From NCBI GenBank assembly GCA_021234155.1, contig JAJEKV010000131.1:1411288-1475287 (forward strand): DNA of 64,000 nt. The letters are read 5' to 3'. The DNA comes from Isoetes taiwanensis (Eukaryota; Streptophyta; Lycopodiopsida; Isoetales; Isoetaceae). How positions within the stretch are numbered: position 1 is the first letter of the stretch; each line of letters opens with the position of its first letter. The position numbers were made by a program, and so were the translations under genes. The notes beneath the pieces are model-generated. The model saw nothing but the letters and a program-made list of their open reading frames with translations. It ran no database searches and was not told the DNA's origin. Positions 43,230 to 54,629 of the stretch are shown piece after piece.

Positions 43230-46200
43230 AATCAGGTGAATTTGTCGGCTTGATTAGATGCCCCGATGAGAACGATTTGCCAAGTGATCGCGAAATGTTT
43301 TTAAGAAGGTGAGATTCAGAGATGTTTTTGGCAAATTAAAAGCTAAAATCTGGTGAATTTATTGGCTTGAATAGACGCCCGATGAGAACAACCTGCATAC
43401 CAATGGCTTCGACTTGAATGGACTTGAATAGAGCTGCTTTGACTCACAAAACAGTCGGCCTAAATAGACCTGCTTCGACTTGCTTGATGAGTACGATTTG
43501 AAATCTGAGACCTAAGAATAATCTGAGCACCGCGAAACGAGAATAATCGAAATCGACCCAGAATCGACCAATTTCTGGAAAAAATTGCTTGAAATGACCT
43601 GTTTAAAAGAAACCATTAAAAGGGATGATCTGAGAAATGGACCCGCCGCGCGAATCCGACCTGCTTTGAAGCCCCTGGAATCGACCCCGCTTTTGAATTT
43701 GACCCGCTAAATCCAACCTGCTTTGAAGCTTGAAGAACCGCTTTGAAGCTTGAAGAACCGTCGAATCCAACCTACTTCTCATATTTGTGTTTGTTGATGC
43801 GCCTATTGCCGTTCTAGTTCCGACGGATGCGATTACAATTCTCAAGCCAGCTCTACACTTCCTCTTTTTCTTTTTTTACGGCTTATACCTTGGATTATGG
43901 CAAAGGAGGCAAATGATTGGTTATGATCTGTTGTCTTATTTTGTGGCAGGGGATTTCCCAGGAAGAAAATAAGACTTTGAGTTTATGGAATTGATTTAAG
44001 ACATGTCCTAAACGTTTTAGTGGAAAACTTATAGTGTCACATTTACTTATTTGGCCCAATCATATTGAGGTAAATTTAAGATATCTATGTCATGGAAAAA
44101 GGGCCTTAGAGTTGTAAAGTCTAGTATAGCAATTGTTGCCAAAAATTAGCAACATATCCTTATGCATTAACCGGACAAACAAGGAAGAGCATATGTACAT
44201 AAGCAACCCAAGAATGCGGAATGACATAATAAGCAATAATGAATTTGGGCCTAAGGAACTAAAGATAAGCATAGATTTGTAAGCAATTCACTTCAGAAGA
44301 GAAGAAAGAGTGAATAATGCTTAATTGGTCTTTTTCAACAATCAATTACACTAAGACTTTGACTCACTAGAGGCAGTAATGGGAATTCTAGAATAATGGG
44401 GTGCAAGTCTAATCACCAGAACAAAGTGGGAGTAAATTACTATTTCAATGTGGAAAAAATTATCTTTTATGGCTAGCAGTATTTCAAATCTAAGTTCCAT
44501 TTGGCCATATGGAAGAGGTGGAATACCCTCGTCTTTCATGAGGATCACGAGGAACACAACATAGTTGGGAAGACACAAAATGTTCAAACTAATATTTTTG
44601 AGTGAAGAAGCAAAACAAAGATAAAGTGATGGGGCACCTACCTAAAATTGCACTAGCTTATAGCAGATGGCAGAATAAGTTGATGCGATGTACTGTGGCT
44701 ATAGCGGCATTAAAGTATTTATATTGGCATTAAAGTGTGGCTATAGTGGCATCACTTTGTAGCTGAAGATATGTCTTCAGACCAACTATGTGAAATGATT
44801 CAAATAAAACTGAAAGAGAAACATATTTGTGTTCGACATATTAATGAATAAACCAAATTCCAGAGTCAATTCCAGAGTCTTTAGAAAAATCTCATGTTTA
44901 TAAGGTACTTGTAAAATTGTCCATACTATTCATTGTTCTTTCACTGTTTTTATCTATTTAGATTCTTCTAAAAATATATTTGAAATTTTAATATTTAAAT
45001 TTTCAAGTATTTCTGAGTGTTAACTTAAAATCCTCATTTAGCAAAGATACTTGTCAAATAAACAAGTTAAATTCTAACAATATTATAAAACTTAATTACC
45101 ATTCAAAAATTCATAATTTGATAACTAGTAGTTAGATAATGAAATAAACTATAAATTGTACATTATAAGCTATTTTATGTGCCTGACATGTTAAGCATAA
45201 AAGTATATATAAAATATACAAAATTAACATCTTAGAGTGGGTCGTAAGATTATAAGTAGCTCAAGTTTAAAAGAATACATGAAAGCCAACCATAAGCTAT
45301 CTTTTTAAGACTGATCACTTTAAAAAGATATAAAAGTATACAATAGCTCAAGTTTAAAAGAATACATGAAAGCCAACCATAAGCTATCTTTTTATCTAAA
45401 CGCATCAACTTCAAATTTGATTGATTGCTAAATACACATATAGTCAATGTTGATCAACAATTTATGTTTACACTCAGGATTTTCTTCATTCTTTTCTTTT
45501 TCAATTGAACAATGATTGAGATAGCATCTTGCATATCAATGAATGAACTTCTTAGACGAAGTCACATCCATACTATCTATTGTATTTATATGGATCACTT
45601 TGAAAAAGAGTTTCAAATTTAAGATTTCTTGTTAAAAACACATTTAATTATTTTGATGCTTAACAATACGTATTTTAAAGATTTGTTTCATTTAATTTCC
45701 TATAATTGAATAAGGAACGAGACAATATATCGTGTCGATATGCCATAGTGTTACCAATGAATGAACTTTGTAAATAAAATCATAAGCATACTCTCTAGTT
45801 TTAATACATACACCATCTTAGTGCATTTGTACAATCACAATAACGCAAACAAAGCAATAGTTTTCACTTTTAGTTCCTAAATATTGTTGAGTTAAAGTAC
45901 TTGCTTAGTTTAACATGATCATTTGCTTGATTTACTTCAAATACATTTGAATATAAAGAATATTTCACTTTTTCTTTTCTTTTCTTTTCTTTAATTACGT
46001 GTTTTATGATGTTTTTAGTAGTATTGTAAGATTTTCACGACAGTGACATTTCAAAGAACTATAGTTTTCAGAAAAGAATAAAGAGTATCCTTGATATATA
46101 GATGGCCTCCTCATATCGTTGCAATTGATTTGTCATCTCTCAATCATCACAGTTAGGTCAGCTGCTTCACCTACTAGCAATTTTTGCCATTATGGGCTCA

Positions 46201-47900
46201 AGGCTAATGTATTATATATATTAGAAGCTGAGACTTCGAAGCTAGACAAGGCTTGTTATTTTTTCTCTTATTTCAAATCTTTACTTCAGCGAGATCCTGG
46301 TAGTATTTCATTTTTTCTTATCAAGGGATTCTCGTTTTGGCATTGATATCTCTCTTGTTTTCTTTTCTGTTCCTTATTTCTTAGTTCTTTTGTAAAATCC
46401 TACATGGCGCTTTCAGGGGTCCTCGTAGAGGGCCATCTTGTGGGCTGCCCAGAACTCAGCCCAGACTCCAAACAATGGTAAGAAAATATGCGTGTAAACG
46501 AGCCAATAAATCACAGATTGTGCCTTCTCATAGTGAATTAAGAAGATGCAAATTAAAATAAATCATCGCATCAAAATTGAAAATTGTTGTTTGTAATTTA
46601 TTGCCCATACCTACATAGCTTACATTACTTGTATAATTTATGCGATCTAGTGGTCACAACTTGTGCAATTATAGTACAATCTTGTGGTGTCTAATAGTCT
46701 ATAATAATAATATATTTTACATCATATTCAGAGTAGAAAATTATCATATGCTTACACATGGGTACATGTACCTTTTGATTTGACTTTGTATGATACCTTA
46801 CACATGTTGCCAAACTATGTTTGAGTCAAAACTGAAAGGCTTGATTTCCAGCTAGGACATGCAATTAACACGCAAAGGTTCAAATATGTATAACATCGAA
46901 ATCAATTATCATGCATTGCATATGTAATAGGCTCTATGCTGCATAATGGTTTCTCATATCACGCATGCTTCAGCTCTAATATTCTCAAGCTCATTCTGTA
47001 TGAGGTATCTATACAAACAAGTTCATCGCAAAATGTATGGTCACTCTTCATCATGCCATGTGGCACATTTTTTAAGTACTATGCCGGCACTCTTGGCATA
47101 ACTTAAGGCCAGCTAAAGCTAGTCAAGACATTCCAACATATCATATGGCATGATACGGTTCACTTCGCACCCAACATTTTACGTGGAAGGGTTATACAAA
47201 CGTGTATCACGCTTTAAAGGTCATAATGACCTGCCAAGGAGGACTCACGCCAAGGGGTCATGACGTCCTCATGTTGAGGTATCCCTTTGTCTTTTCTTGC
47301 ATATTGCTAGAGACTTTGTGGCAGGGGCAGACCCTGCTATACCCTTGTTACAAGGTTCCTTTCCCATATTTCAGAATAGCCCTATAGCTTTGGCCACAAA
47401 ACTAACACTCTTCATCACTAAAAGACATTTGGGGTCTCTAGTGGAGAAAAATGTGGGCAAAACGTTTTTTGGAGGAAAACCTTCAACATGAGGAGCTTGT
47501 TCAGCATGGCTATGGTCTTTGCCAGAATAAACAGCAATTAGTTCATTTCTTGCCACAAGTATAGCAGAAGTAGAAAGTCCAACTGTTGTGTAAGCCGAGT
47601 TTCCAAATCCTGTAGTTGTTTATTCTGTTCAATAATTGTGTGGTGAAGTTTGTTGGCAATCCACATGGCATGATTAGCCTAAACTTGAGTGCTGCCAATT
47701 CAACATCCACATGTATCTGTTATGCAATTTCTTAGAGTTGGATCTCAAGGCCTGTGATGCTAGCATGAGCATTGATCTGCGTAGCTTCTAAGTGTGAAAT
47801 GCACGTCTAATGCATGACATTGGCATGTCAAGTTCTGCCTAGGCCAAGATACTGGCCGCAATATTGTCCAAAACATTGTGCATACGCACAATATGTATGC
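43230..47900. other. Gene-poor AT-rich stretch
   Basis: No supported gene. A degenerate repeat rich in CGAATC, CCTGCTT and GAAGCTTGAAGAACCG lies at about 43370-43770, with a perfect short duplication at 43724-43760. A direct duplication of about 47 bp lies at 45257 and 45344 (TAGCTCAAGTTTAAAAGAAT each), and a small one at 44697-44760. A TTTTC run lies at about 45970-45992. Frames at 46119 and 47202-47556 have no motif. Confidence 0.5.
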
Positions 47901-47902
47901 AT

Positions 47903-48224
47903 GGGTAAAAGCATGCTACGGTGTACCACTTTTGGAACCCTCAAAAGTACCTACACTGGGTACTTTTAAAACTGGTACTTTCTGTTTTTTCTTTCCATTA
48001 AAATCAATCAAAATTTTTTGAATTCAAGGTTACTAACATATCAATCTATAGTACTAAAGGATAATAATACTATTAGAGACTAAAATAAATGAACTAACTG
48101 TCAAACTTATTATTTATTGCGGCGTTTATGCAAGTTCCCAGTACCCAGCGATGGGTACTTTTCTGGGTAGTTTCGCACTCCCTAAAAAGTACTTTAGATG
48201 GTACACCCTAGCATGCTTTCACCC
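47903..48224. mobile_element. 322-bp MITE related to the 18.3-kb element
   Basis: The left end reads GGGTAAAAGCATGCTACGGT. The right end read inward reads GGGTGAAAGCATGCTAGGGT, and the pairing extends to GTACCA. GCAT lies outside both ends (47899-47902 and 48225-48228). Compared with the right tip of the 18.3-kb element, 22 of the first 26 bases agree. Internal GTACTTTT and GGGTACTTTT words repeat near both ends. No coding capacity. Confidence 0.8.
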
Positions 48225-48954
48225 GCATACATTTTGTAGAAGTATATATAAACATATTTTATATTTTTATTAGCACACTAGAACTACCAAGCTTACAACC
48301 TTTCTTGCAATTTTAGCCTATCCACGTATCAATTCCAAATCTATAAAATACATATGCATACGCTCGTTATATTTATTTATTTTTAATTGGTGTGTCTGAA
48401 GGGTTCTAAATTACTCAAACATTCAACTATAAAATGTTAGAAGGTCAAATTATTAGAACAAATAGGCATGAAGTACACTTAAAATATGAGATTATAAGTT
48501 CGTAATAGAAATTGTTATCTTCATTTAGCATTGCAATTGATTTTTAGTAGTTAGCCATCGTCCTCATCCACGCTTAGTATCCACTTGAATCCATCAATGA
48601 AGATTTTGGTTCGTCATCCTTCTCATCCTTTACAGGTCATCGTGATGGATGGAGTAGGCTCAAAGGTTGTGGAAATCATTATCAAAGATGCATGCTATAG
48701 TGCAACATGAGACCATTCTAAGACCACACTTGGCTAGCAAGACATGCGAGATGATGGGGCGCGATACCCTAGGTGATGAGGGGCTATTGCATGCGAGAGG
48801 TTCCAATTCGGAAAGCTACTTTTAAGGTCTCTATTTATCCTGGCGTCTATACTGATGTTCATGCTATGGCTAGTACTATAACCAACCAGCAACTTGCAAT
48901 TGCAAACATTGTAACCAGATAACACCTTGATGAGACAAAAGGCCTCAATTAGGA

Positions 48955-49226
48955 GACAGCCTTGGAGATATGCATAGAGGATGATATCCCTGATCATAAA
49001 CCCCTTTCAGATGCAATAGGAAGAAAAAGAAGCGTAAGCAACCGAAGATTTGGTCCAGGTGCTATTGCTAAGGTGCTGCATGAGCATTCTATCTCTGACA
49101 TGTTCGAAGAGGGAAAAAACCAGAGTGAAAGATTGCCAGTTTCAATACATATAGAGGGAGATATGTCCCTAATGCAATCTGTTATAATCCGGATAGATGA
49201 TATGGAAGTCTTACCTCAACTAAGAG
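48955..49226 (+). other. Possible exon of unknown gene
   Basis: An open stretch (EICIEDDIPDHKPLSDAIG, later FGPGAIAKVLHEHSISDMF and IHIEGDMSLMQSVIIRIDD) ends at a consensus-like donor (AGAG/GTAAGT, about 49226). No domain recognised and no partner exon found. It could be chance. Confidence 0.25.
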
Positions 49227-49916
49227 GTAAGTATTTTGCCTTTTTCCACTAAAATTGTTCTTGTTTCAACGCATTACATAGTGCAACGTTAGTCAGCTTG
49301 TTGAAATCAATTGGTGGCCTAAGGGCACCATTGCTATGTTGGAATTTGGGTGGGAATGGAAATCTGTTTTTTGGGATTTTTGTCTTGGGAAACTTAAAGC
49401 TAGGAATGCTTTTGATCTATGGCATTATAGCTACATGGTATTTGGGAATGCAGCAGTACATCCCGTGGTTGAGAAAAATGAATGTAATAGAGGCTTAGGA
49501 GCTAAAATTCTTTCATGTAGGTAGTTTGAAAGATTCATATAGCAGCAACAGGCTTGTCTCTCTTGGCTAAAGAAAGAAGAGGACCTTAAGAGATATCTTT
49601 GTGAGAAATGCAATATGGACATAATGGCTGTAAAAAGGAAGAAAGGACAAACAAAAGAATGGTTGTTAAGGTTATGTACTGAATGATAATGATAACGATA
49701 ATGTAATTGTGCAATGTTGAGAAACTACAAGATGTCTCCAATAATAGATGTTACATTTTGGTGTCCTTTATGTGCCTATAAATCTATTTTCATTTGTATG
49801 CAACGGATCTGGATTGAAACATTGGTGCACTAAAACCTTGAAATTGTATGGGCTCTATCTTATTCCCTCCATAAGCTACTTGCTCCAAGCTTTTGTACCT
49901 CCTTATATCTCCATGA

Positions 49917-49939
49917 TGAATAGAATAGAATAGAATAGC
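49917..49939 (+). repeat. AATAG microsatellite
   Basis: Four AATAG units. It may be a microsatellite tail of an unrecognised LINE, like those at 3247 and 52397, but no coding end is seen upstream. 49230-49916 is otherwise without a feature. Confidence 0.7.
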
Positions 49940-50039
49940 ATCAATTGTGGATGTACCATAATGGGGATGGTATAATTGTGGAAGTAAGGGTTAAAAATAC
50001 ATAAGGTTACTAAAGAAGAAAAGATACAATAACACCTTT

Positions 50040-52421
50040 CAAAGACAATGGTACATGGGAAAACTGGCCGAGAAAACACCCAAGATTCGGAAAGGATTCA
50101 AAACAAAGGAGGGGGGTAGCAATGTAAAAGCAAGGGGACGAACAAGATGACATTGGAACCGAGGGATGGGAGACATATCCGACAAATTATATAAGATGGG
50201 GCGCCACCGGTACCAATACCAATACAAAGATGACCCGGACAAACCATGCTTCAATATGTTGGAAGTAATGCTAGCCCTAAACAAAATGGCTAATCACAAA
50301 GCACCAGATTTATACCGGCCGACCGTGGAATTGCTGAAATGCTTGGTACGTAAAATAGCGGGCAATTAATAAATGCACATTTTAACGGCATCATACATAC
50401 ACAAAATTCCCAGCACGGATGGACATACAACAAAGTCATACCCCTACATAAAAGGCGAGGAATAGAAAAGATCCAGGGAACTATAGGACGATAATGGTAA
50501 GCCTCGATTTTCGCGAAAATGGTTTGGAAAGGTACCGGATAACAAACTAAAGAAATGGGCGAGAGGAAGGAAATGTGAGAGCGCAAAAGGCGGTGGGGTT
50601 CGCACCGCAGCACTCAACCACGAATCATCTCGTGACCCTTCGGATACTAATAGAGCGAACAAAGCGCATGGAAAGAAAATAATCTGCTTTGCTTTGTAGA
50701 TTTGAAAAGCGTTCGGATCTGATCCAGAGAGAAGCCGCTAAAAAGACTAATGGATATGCAAGCCCCGAGAAGCATGGTAGGATCGATCGCAAAGACCGTA
50801 CCACAAGGTGTATGCAAAGATGGAACAGAAGGACAGCCCGATAATATGTGACACGTGTGTGAAGCGGGGATGCCCGTTATCCCCAAACTCGTTTGGAATA
50901 TACATAGATGCACTACAAGGGATACATAACGGATCAACAAGGGGACGAAAGTATGCCCCCACACCGAGACACTAAGGTACCAATAATGCTATATCACGAC
51001 GATCTTGGTATGATGGCAACAAAAACAAAGGAATGCATGTTTGCTCAAAAATTCGAACAATTTTGTGAAGATACAGGGCTAACAAAGGAACCTAGCAAAA
51101 ACAAAGATAGTGATCTTTGGACACAGTGGAACAGAGCATAAACCTTTTCAGATATAAAGAGAAGGAGATAGAGGAAGCAAATGTAATCTGAGATATCTAG
51201 GTTATGATGCACATGGCACGGAAGTGGGCCAAAGGAGCTAACGCCGATTCCAATCAGCTATAGGAAGTTACTTTAACATGAAAACTTCAGTAATAAGTCG
51301 AATAACCGATTGGGACATCAAATGCTACCTATTTAGTGCAAATGTAGCCACCACCTATGCGGAATGGAGCGTAAGCATGGGGGCCAATGTAAAGAAAACC
51401 GGGAAAAGCAGAAGGAATTTTAGACAATGGCACGCATGTGAATTCAGGGGTAAGGACAAACACGCCATCGACAATCATGGTCCTCAAAAGCAGGGCAAAG
51501 GCCAATGGAAGTGAGAGCATGGGAGAGAACCATAAGATACCGGCCGTAGACAACGCTGAGACATCCAAGGGAAACGCCCAAAGATTGCAATCACCGAATC
51601 AACAAAGTCACACATCCTTGAAGGCACCGGATGGTTCGGAGAGGTGGCAACATGGACCAGGGAAGATGGGGCCGAACCCAGTAACCCGATAGAAGAAGAG
51701 CGGTGGAATGAGGATTGGACGAGACATAGCGACGAGAGCATGGTCTGCAGAGACATACTGAGGACCCAAGACGGGACCGCTCGCACAAGTTTTAATCCGC
51801 ACCAACAGATGGGACACCACCAAAATTTCGATAACATATTGGGGAAGAAATGTAGGGACATACCGGGTCGATTCAGATGGGAAGCCACGATCTAAGAATC
51901 GAAAAGGACAGATGGAGAGGGATAGACAAGGAGGATAGGATATGCGTAATATGTGACGGGGGGAATAGAGGATGAAAACCATATGATTAACGACCGCCCG
52001 ATCTATGGGGACATCGAGGACGATATGGAAATATAAAGTGGGGAAACAATCCACGGGATGATGAAGATGACTAATCGTTACGGGATCCGGCGGATGCGAT
52101 CCAAAGAATGATGACCGCATACGAGAGAGGTACACAAAGAAAAGAGGGCTTGTAATATGATCTGCATAAATACGGGTCATATAGCCCCACCAAATTGCTC
52201 ACTAAAAGCCGATTGATAACGACGCATCACCGCACGCGGCCAAGAAGCCGAGGTAAAAGCGGAGGTCTTTGTATTAAAGGAAAAAAAGTCACCTTCCAAA
52301 AAGGCTACATTAAAAACAAATGATGTGCTAGTAGCACCCTTGTAGGAGCTCGCCCATGCTACACAAGTCCGGGGGCCTTACGGCACAAAGGACATAAATG
52401 TATTCTATTCTATTCTATTCT
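50040..52421 (+). mobile_element. Degenerate LINE RT and C-terminal region with ATTCT tail
   Basis: Remnant ORF2 with many stops. It shows a palm start (MLALNKMANHKAPD, about 50253-50305), a frameshifted middle, RGCPLSPNSFGIYIDALQG (about 50864-50920), the catalytic box as YHDDLGMM (about 50991-51014, with His instead of the usual Ala/Val/Met), and a C-terminal RICVICD...EDENHMINDRPIYGDI (about 51939-52020, frameshifted). The C-terminal motif corresponds to the Cys/His motif of the LINE at 173-3271. The 3' end is an ATTCT run at 52397-52421. Probably the same clade, another family. Confidence 0.7.
52397..52421 (+). repeat. ATTCT microsatellite, LINE 3' tail
   Basis: Five ATTCT units directly after the C-terminal region of the LINE, with no poly(A). 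Confidence 0.8.
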
Positions 52422-52429
52422 AAAATATT

Positions 52430-53550
52430 GCTGAAATAGCACATCAATATGTGTTGATTAGGGGGGAATGGGGTGGGACAAAATTTAGTCTAAACAATGG
52501 GGCCAAAGTGCTAAAATGGGTGAATAAGTGGTATGGAAACTCTAAAGTATTATAAGACATATGGGTAAACGTAAATGTAAGGCTGGTTGGTTTGGTCATT
52601 AAAGAAAAATTTGTTCATATTAGGTCCAACGGATGCCAAAAAATTACTACTCCTTAGCAATAAGGGCAAATAATATATGTGATGGATTACAAATGTAATG
52701 AAGTGGGTTGGGGCTAGCCTAGCAAACTGGCCGACCAACTCTTCACCCTTATGCATGATCAAGTGCAGTTGTACTAAAATGGAAGGCGGGTTATGGGGTA
52801 AACTTAAAAGATACTCTATAAAAAAAGGTTGTTGTGTGTGGGTGGGTGTTTGGGGGGGGCATGTTAGAAGGGCAAGGTCATCCCCACACTAGTTGGAGAC
52901 GTACCAAGGGATTACTACTAATTCAAAAACCTAGATTTGCTAGAAATGGGTATTTGATTACTCTTGGCCTAGGTGATAGACCTAAAAATATCGTGAGAGG
53001 CACTCTTTGGGATTTGTGTTGTGGGTTCAGAGAAGTATCTCCAATCATTAATATAAACAAGAGGAATGATGGAAAAAATAACTTATATGGGCGGGTCCTT
53101 TGCCGAACAAAGGGACAAGAAAGATGTCGGGGAGGGGAGTCATAACGGTCCCCAACCACAAGACATTAATACCTATAAAGCTATAAAATGAAGAGCATGA
53201 TGTTTACTGGTATAGTTTGTTGTTCTAGAAAGGGGGGCCTCTGAATGAGGAGACTGTAAACATTGTACAATATGAAGATTATATCGTGGAATCTTCGAGG
53301 TATTAAGGGAGCTCTGAAGAGAGCTAGAGTTTGGTCAGCTATACAATCTATGAATGCAGATATTATACTCGTAGAGGAATATAGGCTTCCAGATTTTGAG
53401 GCTAGATCATTAGGTGGCTGGGTGGGTAGTCAATATTCTTCTCTCATCTATGCAGCTAGAGGCACCAAAGGGGGGTACAAGAATTATTTGGAAAGGGTTA
53501 TTATTACTCTTCAATATGTGGGGACAGATGGGAGATGCCATGCACCCAAT
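52430..53550 (+). mobile_element. Old L1-type LINE, left part (ORF1 end and endonuclease start)
   Basis: 52698-53145 reads as a basic, weakly protein-like stretch (MEGGLWGKLKRYSIKK, then RGTLWDLCCGFREVSPIIN), possibly the end of ORF1. At 53272 ORF2 starts MKIISWNLRGIKGALKR, DADIILVEEYRLPDFEARS and GTKGG, matching the start of the younger LINE at 54630 almost word for word. A frameshift follows (GTRIIWKGLLLLF in the next frame). The reading stops at about 53550 and resumes at 59272, so the element is split by the younger LINE. Confidence 0.7.
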
Positions 53551-53554
53551 ATGA

Positions 53555-54595
53555 GAACACCAAATTGAACCTGCTGAAGAACATGAGGAGCTACTCGATA
53601 CACTAAAAGTATCAAATTCCTTTGCCATTCTTGCGATTATGCCGATGATCCCGGGTCTTGATAAAATTGCAGATGAAATCTGTAATAGTCCCATTGAGCC
53701 AACCTCCCTTCACCCTCAACTTCAAAACACACCTACATATACATCCATCACACATCCCATCCAAAACATTGCATTACCATTTGAAACTGCACTTGACCCC
53801 CTTTCCTTATATGTTGACCTCTCTGAAACTTCTGAATCATCCTTACCCCCTACCAAGAATGCAGCCATTTCCCCAAAGATAGCTCAGCAATTGCAGGAAT
53901 TAATGACAGCCACTGAGGTATTGCCAGATCCTTCTAAACAGATGTCAATGGTCACAAAAGATAGGGATGAACATATCAGAAATATATCAAATGGTTGGGA
54001 ACACAATTTGCTGTACATAGATCATGAGCACACAGTAGCAACCGCAACAGCATATGATCAGCATCAATCAGAGGAAACAACAGGAAATAATACAGCATCC
54101 TCCCCACATCAGTTGAGATCTTCAAAGACACCACATTTGGAACAAGCTAATACCAGGCAAGATCTTTCCATTCTAAAAGTTGCAGATAATTTATCACTTA
54201 ACTGCTCTAATGTGGATAATAATGTGGATAATAATGTAATTACCCCCACAAACTCCACTGATCCTTCTTTAGCTGAGACTGTAGACCATGAATGTTGCAA
54301 ATCCAAATTCTGGCAGTGCTCTCACTCTAACATAATAGCTAAAGGAAATACCTTTGTAGCACCTAACTCTGACAAAGAAAATGCCCCTGACTTCCATATT
54401 TCAAACACTGATAACTTATGGGATGGAGATATTTATTTGCTTCCTCATCAAAACAATCCTACTGTTGACCACCCAACAATCCAATCCACCAAAAGAAATA
54501 GAAAGAAAAAGGGGAAAAACATTCTTGGCCAAATCCAAAACACTCCTGCAGCTAATACTCGACAAAAAACCAAAAGTGCTAACAAATTCCACTAG
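53555..54595 (+). CDS. LINE ORF1 C-terminal part (5'-truncated)
   Basis: An open frame of about 346 residues entering from the insertion point (EHQIEPAEEHEELLDTLK, then the first Met at 53639). It is Ser/Thr/Asn/Pro-rich and low in structure, with an asparagine-repeat patch (NVDNNVDNNV) and a basic end (KRNRKKKGKN, then RQKTKSANKFH). Plant L1 ORF1 proteins end in such a disordered tail after their RNA-binding domain and zinc knuckle, which are missing here because of 5' truncation. It stops 34 bp before the ORF2 start codon. Confidence 0.6.
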   Translation, partial: EHQIEPAEEHEELLDTLKVSNSFAILAIMPMIPGLDKIADEICNSPIEPTSLHPQLQNTPTYTSITHPIQNIALPFETALDPLSLYVDLSETSESSLPPTKNAAISPKIAQQLQELMTATEVLPDPSKQMSMVTKDRDEHIRNISNGWEHNLLYIDHEHTVATATAYDQHQSEETTGNNTASSPHQLRSSKTPHLEQANTRQDLSILKVADNLSLNCSNVDNNVDNNVITPTNSTDPSLAETVDHECCKSKFWQCSHSNIIAKGNTFVAPNSDKENAPDFHISNTDNLWDGDIYLLPHQNNPTVDHPTIQSTKRNRKKKGKNILGQIQNTPAANTRQKTKSANKFH

Positions 54596-54629
54596 CCATC
54601 TCCTTTTCTGCTTTATTCCTAAATTCTCC

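Larger units (their letters stand above)
40790..43230 (-). mobile_element. LINE with ORF1 end, endonuclease and partial reverse transcriptase
   Basis: Minus-strand order: the C-terminal domain of ORF1 (about 43120-42800: MIEFFEHHLGI, GKPNGRVNIIVKFDNKEHK, then DLRVWINEDMTQIQYA), endonuclease (42768-42122 and on to 41994), an insertion (41812-41993, including one copy of the target duplication), the linker and RT (41806-40804). The RT stops after RARGQAGFRPGR, FTIDH, LRAAMDR at 40804, before the catalytic box, so the 3' half is missing. Of the same general type as the LINEs at 12240-14798 and 173-3271. Some frameshifts. Confidence 0.75.

Noticed and set aside
51484-52180. Minus-strand frames of 134 and 190 residues
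   Set aside because: Antisense of a degenerate LINE C-terminal region; no domain.
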